From the NCBI GenBank assembly GCA_903837345.1, contig CAILUG010000056.1, forward strand, positions 62,001 to 126,000: DNA of 64,000 nt. The letters run 5' to 3'. The position numbers were made by a program, and so were the translations under genes. Origin of the DNA: an uncultured Gammaproteobacteria bacterium. Its GTDB lineage: Bacteria; Pseudomonadota; Gammaproteobacteria; Pseudomonadales; Pseudohongiellaceae. The notes under the pieces were generated by a model. That model was not told the DNA's origin. It made no database searches and was given only the letters and a program-made list of their open reading frames with translations. This document shows positions 17,946 through 26,139 of the stretch, in pieces (position 1 is the first letter of the stretch; every line of letters begins with the position of its first letter).

Positions 17946-18827
17946 ATGCGATTCGCGTGGAAATTGACAGTTGCTCTCACACTGGTGGCACCGCTGGCAT
18001 TGGCACAGCCGAATGGCGCAGCGTCTGGAGTAAAGCCACCCGTCGGCATGGTCGACCAGCCTTGCCCGGCGCCCGTGGCAATGCCGCCATCAGTGCGCGA
18101 CCTGCTGACCTCGCTGTTCATGGAACCACGCACGCTCGGCCCGACCGATATCGCCAAACTCACTGGTGACAAAGCCTTCGGCGAGTACAACGCCGCCAAT
18201 CGCGGTTATCCCGGCCAGGACTGGGCGGGGTTGTGCCGCTTCCGGGCCGCCAACGACGCCTATGTTGCTTCCGGCAAAACTCCGCGCATCGTGTTCATGG
18301 GAGATTCGATTACAGAGAACTGGCTGCTGGGTGATCCGGCGCTTTTCAATGACAACAGTGTCAACCGCGGCATCGGCGGCCAGACTGCACCACAGATGCT
18401 GCTGCGATTCCGCGCCGATGTGGTGAGATTGAAACCCCGGATGGTCCACTTGATGACGGGCACCAATGACATTGCCGGCAATACCGGGCCTTCCACGGTC
18501 CAGGACTTCAAGAACAATGTGATGTCGATGGTGGAGCTTGCCAGGGCCAATGGCATCGCGGTGCTGCTCGCCAGTATTCCACCCACCGCCGGCTTCAACT
18601 GGCAACCGGCGATTGATCCGGCGCCGCGCATCCGTGAATTGAACGCATGGCTGAAAGAGTACGCAGCCGGCAACGGCCTCGTTTACATCGATTATTATTC
18701 AGCGCTGGCAGGCGCCAAAGGCGAGTTGCGCACAGAACTTGGCAACGACGGCGTGCATCCGAACAAGGCCGGCTACGCCGTCATGCGCAAACTGCTGAAC
18801 CAGCAATTGGCCGCGCCTGGCAAATAG
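17946..18827 (+). CDS. Secreted SGNH/GDSL-type esterase (PAF-acetylhydrolase-like)
   Basis: 293 aa starting at ATG 17946 with GGAG 9 bases upstream and a signal peptide (MRFAWKLTVALTLVAPLALA). Block I IVFMGDSITENW, block II NRGIGGQTAPQML, block III MTGTNDIAGN and block V NDGVHPNKAGY give a complete SGNH catalytic set. It follows the tannase-type gene by 32 bp in the same direction and converges on the alpha/beta hydrolase ending at 18844. It likely removes short acyl groups from the same class of plant esters. Confidence 0.88.
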   Translation: MRFAWKLTVALTLVAPLALAQPNGAASGVKPPVGMVDQPCPAPVAMPPSVRDLLTSLFMEPRTLGPTDIAKLTGDKAFGEYNAANRGYPGQDWAGLCRFRAANDAYVASGKTPRIVFMGDSITENWLLGDPALFNDNSVNRGIGGQTAPQMLLRFRADVVRLKPRMVHLMTGTNDIAGNTGPSTVQDFKNNVMSMVELARANGIAVLLASIPPTAGFNWQPAIDPAPRIRELNAWLKEYAAGNGLVYIDYYSALAGAKGELRTELGNDGVHPNKAGYAVMRKLLNQQLAAPGK

Positions 18828-18843
18828 CACGGCCTTCACTGTT

Positions 18844-19878
18844 TTACTTGAGTCCCTTGCTGTCGAAGGTCCATTTGCTGTCACGGCACAGACCACAGTC
18901 CTTGCCCAGGAATTCCTGCGCCGCTTGCTTGTCACCGCGCAGAGTCCAGTCCAGCCAGTGCACTGCGGTCTGCGCTGCTGCACCACCGTTGGGTTTGTTG
19001 TAACTGCCGCCGTGACCAACGCCCTGCAGGTTGGCAACCGCCACCGGTACCTGATCGATACGTTTGAAATCGTCCATGCCGTTCTTGTAGGCAATATCGG
19101 TGTCGCCGCCAAGGATATAGATGGTAGGTGTGTGAATTTTTTTCAAGGCATCTTTGCCAAGATTCATTTCGGATGACATGGCGCCAGCAGGCGGTGCGTC
19201 ATTGAAGATGCCGGTATTCTGCAACACCATCGTCTTGATACGCGGATCGGCGGCCACAGCCAGTGCCTGGATGCCACCGCAGCTGTAGCCGGACACGGCA
19301 ATCTGGTTGGGATCGATGCGGCCGAAATACGGGCTGCCATTGCGCTGGTTTTCCTTTATGGCCCAGTCGATGGCCTCGGTGAGTTGCGCAGCTCTCGTGC
19401 GTGAGGCCGGCAATTGGGGCGCAGCCTGGCCATTGCCTTGCGCGGGGGGCTGGGCGGCCGGTGGTTGTTGACGCGGTGGTGCACCGGGGCCACTGAGTAT
19501 CTTGCCGTTGGCGATGACCAGATAGCCGTGCGATGCCAGTTCCAGCAGATGGAAGCGGCTGCTGGCGGCATCTTCGGAACAGCCGCCATTGCCCCAGGCC
19601 ACGACACCGAGCTTCATGCTGCCCATGGCAGCCAGGTCGCGCGGCCGGTACACCACATGGTCCGGCAACGACGCCGCCGCTTCTTTCATGGCTGCAAAGC
19701 GGCCGGTGCCGGCGGGATCAGGTTGTTTGTTGAGTTCTTCCATTTCCTTGCGCATCGCCTGTTGTTCAGGCGTCAGTGCGGCCGGCGCTTGCGCCAGCAC
19801 CTGCGAACCCAGGCAGGCCGCCATGACGGCGATGGTGAATGGACGGTTAAAGCGAACGAGCGTAAGAAGATTGCACAT
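18844..19878 (-). CDS. Secreted alpha/beta hydrolase with C-terminal CxLC motif, copy A
   Basis: 344 aa from ATG 19878 (AGAGGGG upstream); signal peptide ends at QVLAQ. Core features: VVAWGNGGCSEDAASSR, nucleophile elbow AVSGYSCGGIQAL, YILGGDTDIAYKNG and the His in GVGHGGSYNKPNGG. It is a clear paralogue of the protein at 26140: both have Ser-Cys-Gly-Gly after the nucleophile, the NGGCS oxyanion segment and a C-terminal tail DCGLCRDSKWT / DCTLCRDGRWT. A chlorophyllase/dienelactone-hydrolase-like fold seems right; the substrate is unknown. It diverges from a di-heme cytochrome gene across a LacI-type operator. Confidence 0.8.
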   Translation of the reverse strand: MCNLLTLVRFNRPFTIAVMAACLGSQVLAQAPAALTPEQQAMRKEMEELNKQPDPAGTGRFAAMKEAAASLPDHVVYRPRDLAAMGSMKLGVVAWGNGGCSEDAASSRFHLLELASHGYLVIANGKILSGPGAPPRQQPPAAQPPAQGNGQAAPQLPASRTRAAQLTEAIDWAIKENQRNGSPYFGRIDPNQIAVSGYSCGGIQALAVAADPRIKTMVLQNTGIFNDAPPAGAMSSEMNLGKDALKKIHTPTIYILGGDTDIAYKNGMDDFKRIDQVPVAVANLQGVGHGGSYNKPNGGAAAQTAVHWLDWTLRGDKQAAQEFLGKDCGLCRDSKWTFDSKGLK

Positions 19879-19949
19879 GAAATGGTCCCCTCTGTTATTT
19901 TGTTGATGCCGGGTTGCACACTTTGGCGCAGACATAATACTCTCACTAC

Positions 19950-19963
19950 TACAATCGATTGCA
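19950..19963. promoter_or_regulatory. LacI-family operator, site 3 (variant)
   Basis: TACAATCGATTGCA differs from the palindrome TGCAATCGATTGCA at one base. It lies 16 bp before the ATG of the di-heme cytochrome at 19980, and 72 bp upstream of the leftward hydrolase start. Immediately before it is ATACTCTCACTAC (19937-19949), which nearly repeats ATAGTCTCACTAC at 16273-16285 downstream of operator site 2. Confidence 0.65.
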
Positions 19964-19979
19964 AAGCCAGAAGAGCTCC

Positions 19980-21548
19980 ATGCGAGTCAATATCAGCAAC
20001 AAGGGGAAATATTGGTGCAGTTCACTGCTGTTGCTGGCCTCCTTGTGCAGTGATGGACACGCACAACCAGCCTCTGCACCTGCCGATCTGTGGTGGGCGC
20101 CGGGCTCCGGCCAGATGTTGCCGGCCAGCGTCGACTATCCCGATGAATCCGGCCGCCTCGGCCTGATCAACACCAGCGGCGCCATCGGCACTTCAGGACA
20201 TCCTTTTTTCGAAGCACTCGGCACCAATGGCCGTGCGTGTGTCACCTGTCATCAGCCGGCCAACGCGATGTCGCTGGCACTGACGACGATCCAGCAGCGC
20301 TGGCAGGCAACTGCCGGCAGTGATCCGCTGTTCGCACCCATCGACGGCCAGAACTGTCCCGATCAGCCACGGGCCGAGGCCGCCTCGCATTCGTTGCTGC
20401 TGCAACGTGGCCTGTTCCGGGTCGCACTGCCATGGCCGCCGCGCGACAGCAAAGGCAATGTGACAACACCCGAATTCACCATTGAAGTCGCACGTGATCC
20501 CACTCGCTGCAACCGGCATCCGGTATACGGCATCGACGGTACCCGTCACGAGATTTCTGTTTATCGCCGCCCGCGACCGGCCGCCAATTTGCGCTACGTC
20601 TCAGCATCAAAATTCGGCGTCACCCCCTTCATCGGCAAAACCGGCATGCTGGCAGCCGTTGATCCGGAGACCGGCAAACCGGTCAACATGAACATGATGG
20701 CGGACGCCCGCGAAGCCACACTGAAAACACAGGCACAATCCGCTGCGCATTCGCACATGGAAGTCAGCAAACCGCTGACAGCAGATCAACTGTCACGCAT
20801 ACAACAGTTCGAATTGCAGCTCTATGCAGCACAACGCTGGTCAACACTGGGCGGAGCACTGGATGAAGCAGGAGGACCATCCGGTCTGGGCCCGCAGAAC
20901 ATGGCCAATGGCCGCGATGGCGTGCTCGGCAACAACACCAGCAATTATGTATTTCCGATGGAAGACAAGTGGTCGCAGCTGCCGGCCGGCAACGATGCAA
21001 AAGAAAAAGAGCGCAATGGGTTCCGTGCATCAGTAGCCCGCGGCCACGACGTATTTTTTTACCGCACGTTCTGGATCAGTGACGCCATGCACATCAACAC
21101 CGTTGGTCTCGGCAATCCGATCAAGCGCACCTGTGCCACCTGCCACGGCATGCACATGACCGGCATGGACACTGCCAATGGCTGGATGGACCTGGGCACC
21201 ACCAACCGGCCGTGGGCGCTGGAACCACCCGAGAGTCCATGGGCAAAAGAGTTGCCCTCACTGCCGCTGTTCAAGCTCACCTGTCGCGCCGATCTGCCGC
21301 CGCATCCGTTTCTTGGTCGTGTCATTTATACGCAGGATCCTGGCCGCGCGCTGATCTCCGGCAAATGCGAAGACGTTGGCGCCATCGTCATCCAGCAGTT
21401 CCGGGGCCTGGCGGCCCGCGCACCCTATTTCGTCAATGGCTCGGCGGCGAACCTGCGCGAGCTGGTCGATTTTTACGACCGCCGTTTCAACATCCGTTTC
21501 ACCGAGCAGGAGAAAGTTGATCTGGTCAACTTTCTGGGTGTGCTGTGA
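19980..21548 (+). CDS. Di-heme cytochrome c (CCP/MauG-like), intact copy
   Basis: 522 aa from ATG 19980 (AGAAGAG upstream). Signal peptide, then first heme CVTCH within GTNGRACVTCHQP, second heme CATCH within KRTCATCHGMHM, and a third short motif SGKCEDVG without a second Cys. The ending FYDRRFNIRFTEQEKVDLVNFLGVL closely matches the broken copy at 10782. Large two-heme proteins of this kind resemble cytochrome c peroxidase or MauG and act in the periplasm; whether it is a peroxidase or an electron carrier cannot be told. The stop overlaps the ATG of the OmpA-like gene by one base. A LacI operator just upstream suggests sugar control. Confidence 0.82.
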   Translation: MRVNISNKGKYWCSSLLLLASLCSDGHAQPASAPADLWWAPGSGQMLPASVDYPDESGRLGLINTSGAIGTSGHPFFEALGTNGRACVTCHQPANAMSLALTTIQQRWQATAGSDPLFAPIDGQNCPDQPRAEAASHSLLLQRGLFRVALPWPPRDSKGNVTTPEFTIEVARDPTRCNRHPVYGIDGTRHEISVYRRPRPAANLRYVSASKFGVTPFIGKTGMLAAVDPETGKPVNMNMMADAREATLKTQAQSAAHSHMEVSKPLTADQLSRIQQFELQLYAAQRWSTLGGALDEAGGPSGLGPQNMANGRDGVLGNNTSNYVFPMEDKWSQLPAGNDAKEKERNGFRASVARGHDVFFYRTFWISDAMHINTVGLGNPIKRTCATCHGMHMTGMDTANGWMDLGTTNRPWALEPPESPWAKELPSLPLFKLTCRADLPPHPFLGRVIYTQDPGRALISGKCEDVGAIVIQQFRGLAARAPYFVNGSAANLRELVDFYDRRFNIRFTEQEKVDLVNFLGVL

Positions 21549-22342
21549 TGGGTAATCCGCGCTTTTGGTTGTCTTTGCTGGCGTTGACGGCTGCCGGTGA
21601 ACTGCTGGCCGCACCACCGGCAACCGGAAACCGGCTCAGCTTCGTCAGCTGCCCCATCGTCAGGGACACCCGCTCGGTGCCATGCTGGCTCAGTGAGTAC
21701 GAAGGCAACACTTATTACCTGACGATCCAGAGTGATGTCAGCGCCGAAGTGCAGCCACCCATGCTCGGCCACAAGGTATTGGTGGAAGGAGTGGTATCAG
21801 CAGCTCCGGCTGTTTGTGGCGGCATCGTGCTTGAAAAAGTGCGGCTGTCGGTGATGCCGGAACAGGACGCCAGTTGCAATACCATGCTGCCTGCCGACGA
21901 GCACTACACAATCGACTTCAATCCGCGCCCGCCCGGCCCCAGTGGCGGCCGCCTGGCTTTCGATCCCTCTCCTGCCTCAGCAACTGCACCCGCACCTGCG
22001 CCACCGAAGGGGCCGCAGACGTTTCAGCTGTATTTTGATTTTGACAAGTCGGTATCGTTCCGGCATCCGGCACCGCTGGTGTCGATACTGGAAATGGCAG
22101 AGAAGCTGCACGCCACCCGCATGACCGTCACCGGCGTGCGTGGTGCGCACAAGCTCAGCAACGGCAACCTGTTGCAGGAGTCTGCCGGTGTCGGCCAGCG
22201 CCGCGCCGAAGAAGTGGCCGGACTGTTGCTGGGCGCCGGACTGAAGATTCCCGCCACCACCACCTGGATTGACGGTACCCCGGACGCTGACGGTGTCGAT
22301 GACTGGCAAAGCCGTCGCGTCACCGTCGAACTGCTGCCGTGA
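21548..22342 (+). CDS. Periplasmic OmpA-like C-terminal domain protein, copy 2
   Basis: 264 aa; the ATG at 21548 shares a base with the cytochrome stop (TGATG), so the two are coupled. Signal peptide FWLSLLALTAAGELLAAP. The N-terminal half has paired cysteines (FVSCPIVRDTRSVPCWL, VCGGIVL, DASCNTML) and the C-terminal half an OmpA/MotB-like fold (QLYFDFDKSVSFR, GRRAEEVAGLLLGAG preceded by QR, DDWQSRRVTVELLP). Same protein as at 9862, in the same cytochrome-associated position. A rho-independent terminator follows 9 bases after its stop. Confidence 0.75.
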   Translation: MGNPRFWLSLLALTAAGELLAAPPATGNRLSFVSCPIVRDTRSVPCWLSEYEGNTYYLTIQSDVSAEVQPPMLGHKVLVEGVVSAAPAVCGGIVLEKVRLSVMPEQDASCNTMLPADEHYTIDFNPRPPGPSGGRLAFDPSPASATAPAPAPPKGPQTFQLYFDFDKSVSFRHPAPLVSILEMAEKLHATRMTVTGVRGAHKLSNGNLLQESAGVGQRRAEEVAGLLLGAGLKIPATTTWIDGTPDADGVDDWQSRRVTVELLP

Positions 22343-22350
22343 CAGCCTCA

Positions 22351-22387
22351 TGCCGGAAAATGCAGTAGCGTTTCCGGCAATATTTTT
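22351..22387 (+). terminator. Rho-independent terminator after the cytochrome/OmpA-like pair
   Basis: A 9-bp inverted repeat TGCCGGAAA (22351-22359) / TTTCCGGCA (22371-22379) with an 11-base loop is followed by ATATTTTTG, a short T-run, 8 bases after the stop at 22342. This separates the cytochrome pair from the PQQ gene at 22429. Confidence 0.75.
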
Positions 22388-22428
22388 GTGAGTTACGACA
22401 TGAATGCATTGGCATCGAAGGGCACGCA

Positions 22429-24969
22429 ATGATGAAGTCTTTACCAAACCGCTTGTTTCCGGCAGTGGCATGTATCTCTGCTGCAGTCGATTCCGTCATG
22501 CGCGCAAGTTTGCTTGGCATGACCATTGTCGCCACGTCCGGAGCGCTCGCGCAGGCGACCAAACCCCCGGTGTCAACTGGTGCCTTCACGCAAGCGCAGG
22601 CGAACCGGGGACAGTCGCTCTACTCCCAACAATGCCTCAAATGCCACGGCGAAACCCTGGCGGGTGCCGACAAGGCGCCGGCGCTGGCCGGGCCGCAATT
22701 CAAGAGCACCTGGAGCAATGCTCCACTTACTGCACTGGTGGCGCGCATGCAGACCATGCCACCTGAGCAGCCCGGCAGTCTGACCCGTGAACAAAACGTC
22801 GACATCCTCAGCTATGTGCTCTGGTACAACGGCATGCAGCTCGGCAAAACGCCATTGGCCAACGGCCAGGATGTACTCACGCTCCCACTCGGCACGCTGA
22901 TCGGCACCGCCGCCGCGCCGACTCCACCAACTTCACTGACACCGTCGACTGTGGTGGCGCAAACAGCTCCCGCTGCCGTGGCGAAAACGCCGCGACTCAC
23001 CACTGTGTCACCGGCCAACCAATGGCCCACCTACGGCGGCAATCTGGCCAGCCAGCGCTATTCAGCACTGGACCAGATCAACAAGGACAACTTCAGGAAT
23101 CTGGCAATCGCATGGCGCTTGCGCACCGATTTCCTCGGACCACAACCCGATACGCTCTACTCGTCGACACCGCTTTACGTAAACGGCATGGTGTATACCA
23201 CGGCAGGTACTCGTCGCGCTGTGGTCGCGCTGGATCCGGCAACCGGTGAAATGCGCTGGATGCACAGCGAAAACGAAGGCACACGCGGCTCGACCGCCGC
23301 ACGACAGGGTGCGGGCCGTGGCGTGTCATGGTGGTCAAGTACAGATGGCAAGGATCAGCGCATCATCTACGTGACACCCGGCTATCGCATGATTGCTCTT
23401 GATGCGAAGACAGGAACACCTGTCGCATCTTTCGGTGACAAAGGCGTGGTTGATCTCAAGCAGAATTTCGATCAGCAGGTTGATGAAAACGGCGGCAACA
23501 TCGGGCTGAATGCCACACCACTGGTAGTCGGCGATGTGATCGTGGTCGGCGCCGCCCACCGGCCGTCCGGCAGCGCCGACTCAACCTGGGATGTACGCGG
23601 GTATGTGCGTGGTTACGATGCCCGCACCGGCAAACGCCTGTGGATCTTCCATACCATTCCGGCGCGCAATGAATTTGGTTACGACAGCTGGCAGGACGGC
23701 AGCGCTGACCAGAACGGCAATACCGGTGTGTGGGCGCAGATGAGCGCCGATCCCGCACTCGGTCTCGTGTACCTGCCGGTGGAAATGCCGACTGCCGACT
23801 ACAACGGCTACAACCGCCCCGGCAACGGGCTTTTTGGTGAAGCGCTGGTAGCAGTCGATGTAAAAACCGGCAAACGCCTTTGGCATTACCAGACCGTGCA
23901 TCACGGTCTGTGGGATTACGATCTGCCATGTGCGCCCATCCTGTTCGACATGAAGGTAGACGGCCGCACGATCAAGGCACTGGCGCAACCCACCAAGTCA
24001 GCATTCCTGTTCGTACTGAACCGTGAAACCGGTGAACCGATCTGGCCCATTGAAGAACGTCCGGTACCGCAATCGGAATCGCCGCATGAAAAGACCAGTG
24101 CCACCCAACCCATTCCCAGCTGGCCGCTGCCGTTTGATCGCCAGGGATTTCTGGCTGACGCACTCAATGACCTGACGCCTGCTTTGCACACTGAAGCCGA
24201 GAAAGTGATGGCACAGTATCGTAGTGGACCGCTGTACACGCCACCCGCAGTGACAGCACCGAACGGACCGCTGGCCACCTTGATGGTGCCGTCCGACGTC
24301 GGCGGCGCCAACTGGCCGGGCGGCAGTCTCGATCCGGACAACAACCGGCTGTACATCCATTCACACACGGGCGTATTTACACTGCCGAATGTCAGCGCCG
24401 ACCTGGTGCCGTTCGACCCCAGCCCGACCGGTCAGGCAGCACGCAAACCTGCAACCACTGCTGCTGCACCACCGGCTGCGGGTGGTGCCGGTCCACGTCC
24501 GGGAGGTGGCGGACCACGAGCCAGCACTTTCCTGCAAAACACCATTCCGTTGGTCAAGCCACCCTACGACCGCATCACTGCCTATGACATGAACACCGGC
24601 AAAATGCTGTGGCAAAAGCCGCACAGCACCACACCCGACAACATCCGCAACAACCCGGCACTGGCCGGACTCGACGTATCGCGCCTCGGCGCCTATGGCC
24701 GTATTTTTATCGGCACACTGACCACCAAAACCCTGGTGATCGCCGGGGAAGGTGATGTGCATACCAATGCGGCCGGCAAGCCTGTTGCACTGTTGCGCGC
24801 CTATGACAAGGACACCGGCGAGGATGTCGCCGGCGCCGTGGAGATGCCTGCCAAACAGACCGGTTCACCGATGACTTATGTGCACGACGGCAAGCAATAC
24901 ATCGTCGTAGCCGTGAGCCAGTCGGGTGCCAATGCCGGCGCCGAGCTGATCGCCTATGCATTGCCGTAA
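22429..24969 (+). CDS. PQQ-dependent dehydrogenase with N-terminal cytochrome c
   Basis: 846 aa. An export signal (hydrophobic stretch up to GALAQA) is followed by a heme domain with C-L-K-C-H (about residues 65-70) and a methionine in TMPPEQPG, then a Pro/Thr/Ala linker and a full eight-bladed PQQ propeller: WPTYGGNLASQRYS, ATGEMRWMH, the acidic substrate-site segment, LVYLPVEMPT, GGANWPGGSLDPDNNRLY, ending IAYALP. A Gly/Pro/Ala-rich insert lies near residues 665-700. It oxidises an alcohol or sugar in the periplasm and passes electrons to the fused heme. The heme is N-terminal here, unlike the C-terminal heme of the protein at 2-997. It starts 86 bp after the preceding terminator-bearing gene, probably its own transcript. 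Confidence 0.87.
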   Translation: MMKSLPNRLFPAVACISAAVDSVMRASLLGMTIVATSGALAQATKPPVSTGAFTQAQANRGQSLYSQQCLKCHGETLAGADKAPALAGPQFKSTWSNAPLTALVARMQTMPPEQPGSLTREQNVDILSYVLWYNGMQLGKTPLANGQDVLTLPLGTLIGTAAAPTPPTSLTPSTVVAQTAPAAVAKTPRLTTVSPANQWPTYGGNLASQRYSALDQINKDNFRNLAIAWRLRTDFLGPQPDTLYSSTPLYVNGMVYTTAGTRRAVVALDPATGEMRWMHSENEGTRGSTAARQGAGRGVSWWSSTDGKDQRIIYVTPGYRMIALDAKTGTPVASFGDKGVVDLKQNFDQQVDENGGNIGLNATPLVVGDVIVVGAAHRPSGSADSTWDVRGYVRGYDARTGKRLWIFHTIPARNEFGYDSWQDGSADQNGNTGVWAQMSADPALGLVYLPVEMPTADYNGYNRPGNGLFGEALVAVDVKTGKRLWHYQTVHHGLWDYDLPCAPILFDMKVDGRTIKALAQPTKSAFLFVLNRETGEPIWPIEERPVPQSESPHEKTSATQPIPSWPLPFDRQGFLADALNDLTPALHTEAEKVMAQYRSGPLYTPPAVTAPNGPLATLMVPSDVGGANWPGGSLDPDNNRLYIHSHTGVFTLPNVSADLVPFDPSPTGQAARKPATTAAAPPAAGGAGPRPGGGGPRASTFLQNTIPLVKPPYDRITAYDMNTGKMLWQKPHSTTPDNIRNNPALAGLDVSRLGAYGRIFIGTLTTKTLVIAGEGDVHTNAAGKPVALLRAYDKDTGEDVAGAVEMPAKQTGSPMTYVHDGKQYIVVAVSQSGANAGAELIAYALP

Positions 24970-25001
24970 CAGACGGAACTGTAATTCAACTGTGCAGTCC
25001 G

Positions 25002-25013
25002 GTTACCGGTAAC
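25002..25013. promoter_or_regulatory. Perfect 12-bp palindrome upstream of esterase
   Basis: GTTACCGGTAAC lies 56 bp before the ATG at 25070 and 32 bp after the PQQ gene. It could be an operator or part of a weak terminator (no T-run follows). No second copy was noticed. Confidence 0.3.
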
Positions 25014-25069
25014 TGCCAGACTCGCACTGCACCACCATTACAACGACAACATCATTTTTGGAGGGGAAC

Positions 25070-26104
25070 ATGAATACTTTACTGACGCGGCCATTGCGTT
25101 CTGCACTTGCGTTGTTGGCGCTGCTGGCCACCATGCTGCTGGCCGGTACCGCACTGGCGCAGGGCAAACTGGAAAAAATCAAGGTCGCCAGTGCAGCGCT
25201 GAAAGGCAATCTCGAAGGCGACAGTGCCGAGCGTGACGTGTTTGTCTATCTGCCGCCCGGTTACGACAAGAATGACGGCAAACGTTATCCGGTCATCTAT
25301 TTCCTGCATGGCTACGGCGTCGGCGCGCAGGTTTATGTAGAGCGCGTACTGGCACTGCCGGGCTCAGCCGACAAAGCCATGGCCGACGGCAAGCAGGCCG
25401 CGATCCTGGTGCTGCCCGATGCTTTCAGCAAATACGGCGGCAGCATGTATTCCAACTCCGCCACGGTCGGTGACTGGGAAACTTTTATCGGCAAGGAGCT
25501 GGTCAGCTATGTCGACTCGCATTACCGCACACTGGCCAAACGCGAAAGCCGTGGCTTGTCGGGCCATTCGATGGGCGGCTATGGCACCATGCGCATCGGC
25601 ATGGTACATCCGGAAATGTTCGGCGCCTTGTACGCGATGAGCGCCTGCTGCCTGCTGAACACTGCACCCACCCAACAGGCTGTCGAACAACAGCTTGAAC
25701 GCATGAAGGCCCCGCCACAACCGAACGAACCGGTGTTTGCCAAAGCCATGCTGGCGCAGGCCGCTGCCTGGGCTCCCAATCCGCAGAATCCGCCTGATTT
25801 CTTTGACTTCCCTTTCGTCAACGGCGAAGCGCAGCCGCTGGTGCAGGGCAAGTGGACTGCCAATTCGCCGCTGATCAACGTAGACCAACATGTGCCGGCG
25901 CTGAAGCAATACAAGGCCATCGCAATCGATGTGGGCGACAAGGACAACCTGAACATTACCAACAAACAGCTGGAAGTTGCGCTGACGCGGCTGGGCGTGG
26001 CACACAGCTTCGAACTCTATGAGGGTGACCACGGCAACCGCATCGGCCAGCGCTTCGTTGACAAGTTGCTGCCGTTCTTCGCTGCCAATCTTTCCGCCAA
26101 ATAG
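25070..26104 (+). CDS. Secreted esterase of the esterase D/PF00756 type
   Basis: 344 aa from ATG 25070, which has a strong ribosome site (GGAGGGG, 3-4 bases before); signal peptide up to GTALAQ. Motifs: DVFVYLPPGYDKNDGKRYPV, YFLHGYGV, ILVLPDAFSKYGGSMY, nucleophile elbow RGLSGHSMGGYGTMR, Asp in IDVGDKDNL and His in YEGDHGNRIGQR. Family members include feruloyl esterases, S-formylglutathione hydrolases and mycolyltransferases; the signal peptide and neighbours favour an extracytoplasmic carboxylesterase. Another hydrolase follows in the same direction 35 bp downstream. Confidence 0.87.
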   Translation: MNTLLTRPLRSALALLALLATMLLAGTALAQGKLEKIKVASAALKGNLEGDSAERDVFVYLPPGYDKNDGKRYPVIYFLHGYGVGAQVYVERVLALPGSADKAMADGKQAAILVLPDAFSKYGGSMYSNSATVGDWETFIGKELVSYVDSHYRTLAKRESRGLSGHSMGGYGTMRIGMVHPEMFGALYAMSACCLLNTAPTQQAVEQQLERMKAPPQPNEPVFAKAMLAQAAAWAPNPQNPPDFFDFPFVNGEAQPLVQGKWTANSPLINVDQHVPALKQYKAIAIDVGDKDNLNITNKQLEVALTRLGVAHSFELYEGDHGNRIGQRFVDKLLPFFAANLSAK

Positions 26105-26139
26105 GCAATTTGCCTTTCACAGGTATGCAGGAACACAAG

